Shown here piece after piece: positions 1 through 5,675 of a stretch of 7,718 nucleotides of DNA; within the stretch, counting starts at the first letter, position 1; each line of letters begins with the position of its first letter. The stretch covers positions 1 to 7,718 of the forward strand of contig CACXHA010000068.1 of the NCBI GenBank assembly GCA_902767385.1, given 5' to 3'. A program made the position numbers and the translations under genes. The stretch comes from an uncultured Elusimicrobium sp. (GTDB lineage: Bacteria > Elusimicrobiota > Elusimicrobia > Elusimicrobiales > Elusimicrobiaceae). The notes beneath the pieces were generated by a model that was not told the origin of the DNA, did not search any database, and saw nothing but the letters and a program-made list of their open reading frames with translations.

Positions 1-148
1 CCGCGCGCGTGCCGCCAGTATTCCTCCCTCGCGTGCGCCTAGAACTAGGCCAAATTTGTTTAAAATTACCCCGTACCTCGGAAAACTGGCCCTGTCAATG
101 CGATAATTTGATAAATCAGCCAATAAAAATTGAGGTTTTTGGACAGCA
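1..148. other. non-coding stretch beyond the operon terminator
   Basis: No supported reading frame is seen. The left 50 bases are GC-rich, with CpG-dense runs near 3-13 and 30-38, and contain the palindrome at 37-50. Bases 100-148 are AT-rich. On the minus strand a TTGACA (complement of 92-97) matches a -35 box, but no good -10 sits 16-18 nt downstream. On the plus strand TGCGATAAT (99-107) resembles an extended -10 without a -35. Neither is strong enough to call a promoter. Confidence 0.4.
37..50. repeat. perfect 14-bp palindrome GCCTAG-AA-CTAGGC
   Basis: Two 6-bp arms are exact inverted copies around AA. The 2-nt centre is too short for a good RNA hairpin (the loop would have to open to 4 nt), so a protein-binding site is more natural than a terminator. 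It lies in the GC-rich end next to whatever gene continues off the left edge. Its function is unknown. Confidence 0.45.
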
Positions 149-180
149 AAAAAGGAAACCGCTTGGGCGGTTCCCTTTTT
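149..180 (-). terminator. intrinsic terminator of the operon
   Basis: In minus-strand RNA a 14-bp stem forms from AAAAAGGGAACCGC and GCGGTTTCCTTTTT around the loop CCAA. It contains one G-U pair and is followed by U-rich sequence. It starts 15 nt after the RDD stop codon. The same stem in plus-strand RNA has an A-C mismatch in place of the G-U pair, so the structure is better on the minus strand, as expected for the end of this operon. It could still slow plus-strand transcription. Confidence 0.93.
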
Positions 181-195
181 CCTTGTAAAACTATT

Positions 196-1023
196 TTACT
201 TACACGCTTTTAAGCCTGTTGTTTCACAATCGCCAAACGGGAAAGCCAAACAACACGTTTGATTAGTACCGTTTTGCAAGAAGAGCGTAAACTTGTTGTT
301 GGAAACTGGGTCTGTTACTACGGCGCGGTATCCGTCCGGCGTATAAAAAAGCGTCATACCGTTTAAACGCATCGGTTGGGTTAGGCGCGTGCCATTTTGA
401 GCCAACTGTTCCATACGTCCGGCCGCCATTTGAGCGGCTTGTTCGGTAGGAGAGAGACTAATTTGGGAAGACAAAAACAGTCCGCCTAGCAAGATTAAAA
501 CCCACACCACACTTACCAGTACCAACCATAGCGTGTGTCGGGGGGTTTCGGGTAATTCCTGGCCTTCTTCATAGGTTGTTTTGACGACGTATGTTTCTGC
601 TACAAAGTCATGTAGTGCACGTTTGCGGTTGGTAAATGCCGCCATAATAAAGCCGATGTAAAAAATGAAGTAAGATAAAATTTTAGCAAAGAAACGACCG
701 GTGGCACGCGCAAAGCTCAAGCGCATTCCTTGAGGACCTACTACTTTAATGCCTAAGATTTGTTTACCCCAGGTCGCTTGTTTGGTGCTGCTTTCAAAGA
801 AGGCAAAATAAAGCCACATCAAAAGCAGAGAAACAATCTGCCAACTTAGTACCGTAGCCCCTAACAGGCTTGCCTGCGTAGCGGAAATGTTGCCGGTATT
901 ATCCGCCAAGGGGACCACTTGTACGGCTAACATAGGTCCAAAAATAAACAAGACCGGAATCATTACAATAACGGTGTCTATAATAAAAGCAACTGCACGT
1001 CTAAAAAATCCAGCGTAAATCAT
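196..1023 (-). CDS. RDD-family inner-membrane protein with a Cys-rich C-terminal tail
   Basis: The first ~150 residues form an RDD domain: FFRRAVAFIIDT (Arg and Asp in the first membrane segment, about 10-34), a second segment at about 58-77, the cytoplasmic TWGKQILGIKVV motif (84-95), a third hydrophobic stretch at about 112-130, and the closing RALHDFVAETYVV with Asp139. RDD proteins are poorly understood membrane proteins; some have been linked to ion transport. After a charged linker comes an extra membrane segment (about 165-186), then about 90 residues that end with four cysteines (C257, C258, C266, C274). That tail is not part of the RDD domain and looks extracytoplasmic, given the cysteines. 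Topology is uncertain, because it depends on whether segment three crosses fully. It is the last gene before the terminator, with a strong ribosome binding site. The RDD call is firm; its function and the role of the tail are unknown. Confidence 0.85.
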   Translation of the reverse strand: MIYAGFFRRAVAFIIDTVIVMIPVLFIFGPMLAVQVVPLADNTGNISATQASLLGATVLSWQIVSLLLMWLYFAFFESSTKQATWGKQILGIKVVGPQGMRLSFARATGRFFAKILSYFIFYIGFIMAAFTNRKRALHDFVAETYVVKTTYEEGQELPETPRHTLWLVLVSVVWVLILLGGLFLSSQISLSPTEQAAQMAAGRMEQLAQNGTRLTQPMRLNGMTLFYTPDGYRAVVTDPVSNNKFTLFLQNGTNQTCCLAFPFGDCETTGLKACK

Positions 1024-1030
1024 ATATTTT

Positions 1031-1037
1031 CCTCCTT
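1031..1037 (-). promoter_or_regulatory. strong ribosome binding site of the RDD gene
   Basis: The minus strand reads AAGGAGG, a near-ideal Shine-Dalgarno, 7 nt before the ATG at 1021-1023. It is the strongest site in the window. It suggests the last gene is translated independently and not by coupling across the 31-nt gap. I see no convincing promoter in that gap. Confidence 0.8.
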
Positions 1038-1054
1038 GTTAGATATATTTTACT

Positions 1055-1636
1055 TTATTTGGTCTTAGTTGCACGCGGTTTACGGAAGCATCGGCGACAG
1101 CGAGCTTGGTAAGCGTCAGTCGTTCCCACCACAATGCGTTTTGTATCTTTGCTGATACGTTGTGTAAAGCTAGCAGGATTTCCGCATTTAGTACAAACGG
1201 CCAAGTTCTTGGTAACAAACTCCGCTTTGGCCAACAGGGCCGCAGTTACTTCAAAGGGTTCGGCGCGGTAGTCGGTATCCAGGCCGGCCACAATCACACG
1301 TTTGCCGCGGCGGGCCAATTCTTCACATACTTCTACAATGCCTTTGTCAAAAAAATTCACTTCATCAATCGCAACAACATGGGTGTTTTTTTCTACCAAG
1401 GGCAAAATTTCGCTGGAATGTTTTACACAAATAGCGGCCACTTTATTTTGGTTATGGCTAATAATACTGTTGATACCATAGCGTGTATCAATGGACGAAT
1501 TAAATAGCTGCACTTTTTGCTTGGCAATTAGAGCCGTGCGTACGCGACGGATGAGTTCTTCCGTTTTACCGGAAAACATACACCCGCAAATAACTTCTAT
1601 CCAACCTTGTTTGTGATAAATAAGCGGATTTACCAT
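1055..1636 (-). CDS. tdk: thymidine kinase (type II, TK1-like)
   Basis: A 193-residue cytosolic thymidine kinase that phosphorylates thymidine (and deoxyuridine) to the monophosphate with ATP, feeding the dTTP pool by salvage. It has the P-loop GCMFSGKT (residues 18-25), the Walker-B-like stretch VVAIDEVNFFD with catalytic Glu92, the conserved GLDTDYRAEPF (118-128), and a structural zinc site formed by C148/C151 (CTKCG) and C180/C183 (CRRC). The lasso segment DAYQARC contacts thymine. The length is normal for the TK1 family. The start is supported by a purine-rich site 6 nt upstream. An 11-nt gap to lptD and 31 nt to the RDD gene keep it in the operon. A basic Arg/Lys-rich C-terminal tail follows the last zinc ligand. 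All expected residues are in place, so the enzyme should be active. Confidence 0.96.
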   Translation of the reverse strand: MVNPLIYHKQGWIEVICGCMFSGKTEELIRRVRTALIAKQKVQLFNSSIDTRYGINSIISHNQNKVAAICVKHSSEILPLVEKNTHVVAIDEVNFFDKGIVEVCEELARRGKRVIVAGLDTDYRAEPFEVTAALLAKAEFVTKNLAVCTKCGNPASFTQRISKDTKRIVVGTTDAYQARCRRCFRKPRATKTK

Positions 1637-1642
1637 ACTATA

Positions 1643-1649
1643 CCTCTCT
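1643..1649 (-). promoter_or_regulatory. ribosome binding site of tdk, overlapping the lptD stop codon
   Basis: The minus strand reads TAGAGAGG, in which the lptD stop TAG runs into the purine-rich AGAGAGG. The tdk ATG (1634-1636) follows after 6 nt. This spacing decides the start in favour of MVNPL. Confidence 0.7.
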
Positions 1650-3825
1650 AGTTACGTACGTGGTTGTCGTTCATCCACGGATAAAAATAGGTGTCGGGTT
1701 TGGGCTCTTTTTTGGCTCCCTGCCCGCATAAAATGTTAAAGCGTACCGCAAAAGACAAGTTCTCGTTGCGGTGGCGGATAGTTGCTTCCACTTTCAAATC
1801 ATGAAAGGAACGCTCAAAACGTGCAAATTTGTTAAAACTGTCAAAATGCTTGCGGTAAAAAGAAAAATCAATTCCCAGGTCCGCACTCCACAGGCCGCTC
1901 GTTGGCCGAATTCCCCAACTGGTTGTAAATGTGTAACGGTCTGCCTGGGTTTGGTATTTGGAATCGGGCGAAGTATAATTGGCAAAATTATTAAAACCAA
2001 ATCCTAGCGAGTGTTGCTTTATGTTTACGTACGTTTGGGCGATAAAGTTAATGTTCTTTTTGGTAATATCATATTGGTCTTGTACGTATCCTGTGAACAA
2101 ACCGGTGGGGGAGGTATAACCGGTTTCCAAAACAAGGGGTTCAATGCGGTTTTTTAAATGTTCCCAGGATAATGCTTCCAAATATCCGGTTTGCAAATTA
2201 ATGGTAGTATCGGACAGGTTAAATCCGTTTTCAAAGCGCAGATAAGTACCGGAAGTATGACGGAAGTAATGTTTTAAGTACAGGTGATTGCGTTCAATTC
2301 CTTTATCCAAGGAATTTTGGTCCGAAGTAAGCGTACCGGTGGAAAGGCGTTTGGTAAATTCATAGCCAATATCGGTATTGCCTAGCAAAGAACGGGTCTG
2401 TAAGTTTAGGTCCCCTCCAACGCGGCCAACCCAAGCATCTTTATTTTCGTAAGTTTTATCGGCAAAAGTGGCGGTTTGGTCGTAAAACACACGAGGCAAA
2501 AGCGTAAAATGACGGTTTAGCTTAAGGGCTTTTTCGGTGGTCCATTTGGCGTGGAGTTGACGTTGATAAGGCCCTTCCGCCGGGATTTCGTTGGGGTCAT
2601 ACTGCAGGGTGGAAGTATTGGTAAAATTAACCTCAAATCGGTTAGCGGTTTTTAGCCAGGGATCGTTGATGGGTAGCATCATAAATTTCAGTTCCGGCAA
2701 AGTTCGTTCCTGGGCCATATATTTTTGTTTGCTCCATACGAATAAATCTTTTTGTTGGTAGTTTACGCGCCAGGTTGTGCGGCGGGTTTGCCGCGAAAAC
2801 GAGAAGCTAGTATCTTGGTCCGGCATAAAGATATAGGGGTTACTGCGAAAGAAAGAATCGTAGAAATACGGGTCCGATACCATACGAAATTGCGTTTGGA
2901 ATTGGTAAAGTGCCCCGGTACGGTTATTAAAGTGGTTGGAAGAATCATATAATTCCCACCAATAACCGCCCTGTACACCCCAGCGGTTGGAGTTAGTGAG
3001 GGAAAAATCTTGATAATCCGCATGGTCATCAATAAAGTAAAATTCGCCGGTCCCGCGCAGTTTATCGGAAGCAATAGCGGCTAATTCCCCGCCGATACCC
3101 AAACCGGATTTGGTATAGTAATCCAAATTAAGTTTAGGTTTTAAGAGCCATACTTCCGGGAACGTAGTAGTGGTTAAAATGCCAAACCCGGTTTTATTAC
3201 TTTGGGTAAATTCCACATACGTGGTCCAAAACTTTTGTGAATCTAAGGAACGCCAAAATAACGGCAAATACAGTATGGGTACGTTATTTAAACGTAAGAC
3301 GGCATTAGTTCCAAAGACACGTTGCTGCGGGGAAATAGAGAGTTTACTGACAGACATCGTATAGTGCGGGTCGGGTTTATTGCAGCACGTTACGGTGGCC
3401 TTATGCAGCACCTTTTTGCCGTTTTTAGAAGAAATTTCGCGGGCCGAAAGCACGCGTAAGGGGGGATATTCGGTCGTCATATTTTCGGCTTTAAAATCTT
3501 GCGTGGTGTAGTTGGCGGAAATGTTATTACCGGTAATGACATTGCCTTTGTTATCTTCGATACGCAGTGGCCCTTGTGAGGTAAACTGGGTGTTGAGTTG
3601 GTCCAGACTGATATTTTCCCCGGTTACGGTACGTACGGTGCCGTCGGGCGTTTTTTGGATAAGTTTCACGTTTCCATCCAACGTAACTTTTTTATTTTGC
3701 GGTTCTACTTGTGCTTTATCGGCGGTGAAATAAACAAAATTATCCTCTTGCGGGGCGGGCAAAGTCCGCTCCTGCCCCCAAGCAGGAAGTGCACCAAAGA
3801 GTAAAACAAATAGTAGTTTTTTCAT
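1648..3825 (-). CDS. lptD: LPS-assembly outer-membrane protein LptD (OstA/Imp family)
   Basis: LptD is the outer-membrane beta-barrel that, with lipoprotein LptE, inserts LPS into the outer leaflet at the end of the Lpt bridge. The 725 residues (E. coli 784) begin with a Sec signal peptide (residues 1 to about 17, MKKLLFVLLFGALPAWG, no lipobox). An OstA/LptA-like jelly-roll follows at about 28-150, with repeated strands such as KVTLDGNVKLIQ and GNVITGNNISANY. Next is the junction signature TCCNKPDPHYTMSVSKLSI ... NNVPILYLPLFW (146-191). The rest is a long run of alternating aromatic/polar strands typical of an outer-membrane barrel. Only three cysteines exist: C147, C148 and C700. The ATG overlaps the ROK stop as ATGA and has no obvious Shine-Dalgarno, so coupling is expected. 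No lptE, lptA or lptB is visible nearby. The final strands are followed by a polar tail and not a terminal Phe. The main alternative would be another OstA-domain barrel, but the junction signature favours LptD. Confidence 0.88.
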   Translation of the reverse strand: MKKLLFVLLFGALPAWGQERTLPAPQEDNFVYFTADKAQVEPQNKKVTLDGNVKLIQKTPDGTVRTVTGENISLDQLNTQFTSQGPLRIEDNKGNVITGNNISANYTTQDFKAENMTTEYPPLRVLSAREISSKNGKKVLHKATVTCCNKPDPHYTMSVSKLSISPQQRVFGTNAVLRLNNVPILYLPLFWRSLDSQKFWTTYVEFTQSNKTGFGILTTTTFPEVWLLKPKLNLDYYTKSGLGIGGELAAIASDKLRGTGEFYFIDDHADYQDFSLTNSNRWGVQGGYWWELYDSSNHFNNRTGALYQFQTQFRMVSDPYFYDSFFRSNPYIFMPDQDTSFSFSRQTRRTTWRVNYQQKDLFVWSKQKYMAQERTLPELKFMMLPINDPWLKTANRFEVNFTNTSTLQYDPNEIPAEGPYQRQLHAKWTTEKALKLNRHFTLLPRVFYDQTATFADKTYENKDAWVGRVGGDLNLQTRSLLGNTDIGYEFTKRLSTGTLTSDQNSLDKGIERNHLYLKHYFRHTSGTYLRFENGFNLSDTTINLQTGYLEALSWEHLKNRIEPLVLETGYTSPTGLFTGYVQDQYDITKKNINFIAQTYVNIKQHSLGFGFNNFANYTSPDSKYQTQADRYTFTTSWGIRPTSGLWSADLGIDFSFYRKHFDSFNKFARFERSFHDLKVEATIRHRNENLSFAVRFNILCGQGAKKEPKPDTYFYPWMNDNHVRN
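3772..3825 (-). other. Sec signal peptide of LptD
   Basis: The first residues are MKK, a hydrophobic core LLFVLLFGALPA, and a W-G-Q end. Signal peptidase I cleavage is likely after Ala-Trp-Gly, leaving Gln as the mature N-terminus. No Cys is available for lipoprotein processing. The exact cleavage site is inferred. Confidence 0.75.
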
Positions 3826-4793
3826 TTGTGTAAATAGGTTTGAGCTTGGTGCAGTGCATACATCGCTGCGCCGACTCCGCCGATATTGGGGTTTTTAGAA
3901 ACGAGTAATTTTAATTTTTTAAACGGGGTTTTAATTTGTTGGTGTTCCAGCACCTGTTTTAAAGCGGGCATAAAGTAAAGTGCCGCACCGGAAACGCCCC
4001 CGGTTAAAACGACGGTGTCTAAGTCCAAAATTAATGATAAATTGGCAATTCCCAACCCCAAATAGTAACCCGTATCTTGCCAAATTTTCAGGGCTTGCGG
4101 ACAATCTTTTTCAGCCGCTTTAGCTACTTGGTCCACTTTAAAGTCTGCCCCGGTTTTGACCATTTTAGCCAAAATAGAATCAGGGTGATCCACAATGCTT
4201 TGCAACGTACGGCGTTTAATGCCAATGGTTCCCACGAAGGCCTCTAAACATCCGCGTGCCCCGCAGCCGCATAGCGGACCGACGGATGTGTCGGCAATTT
4301 TCATGTGTCCAATTTCTCCGGCAGTTCCGTGCGAGCCCTGGTAAAGCTCTTTATTAATAATAAGTCCGCCGCCCACACCGGTACCTAGGGTTACAATAAG
4401 CACGTTGGTCCCTTGACGTTGCAAATCGGTTTCATATACGCCCCAGGCGGCTAAGGTGGCGTCGTTGACCACTTGCGGGCGCAGGCCGGTATATTTTTCT
4501 AGTTGGTCGGCCAGCGGCCATTCTTGCACGTCGGTAAATTTTAAATTGGGGTTATAGCGCAAAATTCCTTTTTCGTGGTCCACATCTCCGGGCGCACCAA
4601 CGGCTACGCAGACACGCTGGTCGGCAAATTGTTCTTTAATGTCGTTAATAAAGTCACCAATTTGAGTTACAAATCCTTTGGTCCCTTTGGAAAAATTTGT
4701 TTCCAGTTTTTCCTGGCGAAAGATTTCGCCATGGTCGTTCATTACGTACAGTTTTACAAAAGTGCCGCCGATATCTACACCGATTCCAATCAT
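3822..4793 (-). CDS. ROK-family sugar kinase (glucokinase-like)
   Basis: A 323-residue ROK protein (repressor/ORF/kinase family). It has no N-terminal helix-turn-helix, so it is an enzyme and not a ROK repressor. ROK kinases phosphorylate glucose, fructose, N-acetylmannosamine or related sugars with ATP. Visible motifs are the N-terminal phosphate loop GVDIGGTFVK (residues 5-14), the catalytic-base segment VNDAT (D111), the second phosphate loop TLGTGVGGG (135-143), the sugar-binding GEIGH (E160, H163), the structural zinc motif CGCGARGCLE (C175, C177, C182, with H163; E184 sugar contact), and the adenosine-site segment VVLTGGVSG. A Thr at residue 113 sits where many members have the second Asn of NDANAA. 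Glucokinase is the likeliest activity, but the substrate cannot be fixed from sequence. Both ends overlap neighbours as ATGA, which implies translational coupling with xerC and lptD. Confidence 0.92.
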   Translation of the reverse strand: MIGIGVDIGGTFVKLYVMNDHGEIFRQEKLETNFSKGTKGFVTQIGDFINDIKEQFADQRVCVAVGAPGDVDHEKGILRYNPNLKFTDVQEWPLADQLEKYTGLRPQVVNDATLAAWGVYETDLQRQGTNVLIVTLGTGVGGGLIINKELYQGSHGTAGEIGHMKIADTSVGPLCGCGARGCLEAFVGTIGIKRRTLQSIVDHPDSILAKMVKTGADFKVDQVAKAAEKDCPQALKIWQDTGYYLGLGIANLSLILDLDTVVLTGGVSGAALYFMPALKQVLEHQQIKTPFKKLKLLVSKNPNIGGVGAAMYALHQAQTYLHK

Positions 4794-5674
4794 AATGACT
4801 CCTTGCTTTTGGGATGTGCCTGATCGTACACACTTTTCAGTTGCTCCAGCGAGACGTGTGTATATACTTGTGTGGTAGATAAGCTTTTGTGCCCCAGCAT
4901 TTCTTGCAAACTACGCAAATCGCACCCGTGCCCTAGCAAATGAGTAGCAAAGGAGTGGCGCAAACTATGCGGTGTTACCCGCCTTGCCAAGTGCGAAGCA
5001 ATCGCTGTGTTTTTGAAAATAAAGGCTAGCCCGTCCCCGGTAAGAGGAGTCCCGTTTTTGTTTAAAAATAAGGTCTCTTGCGGTTGCGGGTTTTTGCGGG
5101 TAGCTAAATAATCTTTAAGAGCTTGTAGTGCGGTTTGTGTGACGGGGACTAAACGTTCTTTGCGTCCTTTGCCCAGCACTTTGACCAGCCCGTTAAAAAA
5201 GTCCACGTCTGCAATTTTAAGGCCAGTCACTTCACTGCGACGCAAACCGCTGGAGTACATCAGTTCCAAAAGCGCTACATTACGCGGCGAAAAATGTTTA
5301 CTGTGAGCGGCGGTTTGTATCAAGCGGTCAGTTTCCGGTTCGGATAAAAATTTAGGAAGTAATTTTTCCTTTTTGGGGGAAGGCAACAACTTAAACGGAT
5401 TTTTAGTTAAATGCCCTTGACGCAGTAAATAGGCCGTAAAACTACGCAAGGTGGCTATTTTGCGTAGTACAGTATTTCGTTTGGGATTACCCAGTTGCAC
5501 GTTGGCCAAAAACACACGTAAATGGGCGGGCGCAAAAGCGTCTTCTTTGGCAATTTTGCGGGCTTTGCAAAACGTATCAAACTCGCCCAAAGCCGTGGCA
5601 TATGCACGCACCGTTAAGGGCGAAAAATCTTTATTTTCCAGTTCCGTTAAAAAGCCGTCTATCCACGCTTGCAT
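4790..5674 (-). CDS. xerC: tyrosine recombinase XerC
   Basis: A 294-residue tyrosine recombinase, the usual length for Xer proteins, which act at dif sites to turn chromosome dimers into monomers. The N-terminal SAM-like core-binding domain covers about residues 1-95, and the catalytic domain about 105-290. The full catalytic set is visible with Xer spacing: R145 (SSGLRRSE), K169 (GKGRKERLVP), H236 and R239 (TPHSLRHSFATHL), H262 (LGHKSLSTTQ) and the nucleophile Y271 (VYTHVS). The C-terminus SVYDQAHPKSK resembles E. coli XerC (SVYDAAHPRA) more than XerD, which is why I chose XerC. A XerD-type or single-Xer role cannot be excluded without the rest of the genome. The ATG is 1 nt after the topA stop with no clear Shine-Dalgarno, so translation is probably coupled to topA. 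The stop overlaps the next gene as ATGA. It is a chromosomal housekeeping Xer, with no integron or phage context. Confidence 0.93.
   Translation of the reverse strand: MQAWIDGFLTELENKDFSPLTVRAYATALGEFDTFCKARKIAKEDAFAPAHLRVFLANVQLGNPKRNTVLRKIATLRSFTAYLLRQGHLTKNPFKLLPSPKKEKLLPKFLSEPETDRLIQTAAHSKHFSPRNVALLELMYSSGLRRSEVTGLKIADVDFFNGLVKVLGKGRKERLVPVTQTALQALKDYLATRKNPQPQETLFLNKNGTPLTGDGLAFIFKNTAIASHLARRVTPHSLRHSFATHLLGHGCDLRSLQEMLGHKSLSTTQVYTHVSLEQLKSVYDQAHPKSKESL
4799..4804 (-). promoter_or_regulatory. ribosome binding site of the ROK kinase gene, inside the end of xerC
   Basis: The minus strand reads AAGGAG, then 5 nt, then ATG (4791-4793). The site lies in the last codons of xerC (Lys-Glu) just ahead of the ATGA overlap. 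It supports this ATG as the start of the kinase. Confidence 0.75.
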
Positions 5675-5675
5675 A

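Noticed and set aside
60..97. Possible minus-strand promoter from TTGACA (complement of 92-97)
   Set aside because: The hexamer 17 nt downstream is TACGGG, a poor -10. TAATTT is too far away at 24 nt. It is not supportable from sequence alone.
79..107. Possible plus-strand promoter around TGCGATAAT
   Set aside because: The -10-like element has no matching -35 (CGGAAA at the right distance), and it would fire into the antisense side of the operon.
1106..1507. 133-codon plus-strand reading frame opposite tdk
   Set aside because: It is antisense to a fully conserved thymidine kinase, and its product shows no recognisable domain. It is a codon-bias shadow.
2763..3074. 103-codon minus-strand reading frame inside lptD in another frame
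   Set aside because: It is fully contained in the lptD barrel region with no start signal. The lptD frame shows continuous barrel-like strands here.
3822..4793. ROK protein as a transcriptional repressor
   Set aside because: There is no N-terminal helix-turn-helix; the protein begins directly with the kinase phosphate loop.
4790..5674. XerC as a sign of a mobile element or integron
   Set aside because: Length, motif spacing and the operon with topA fit the housekeeping chromosomal recombinase. There are no attachment-site repeats, cassette genes or phage genes around it.
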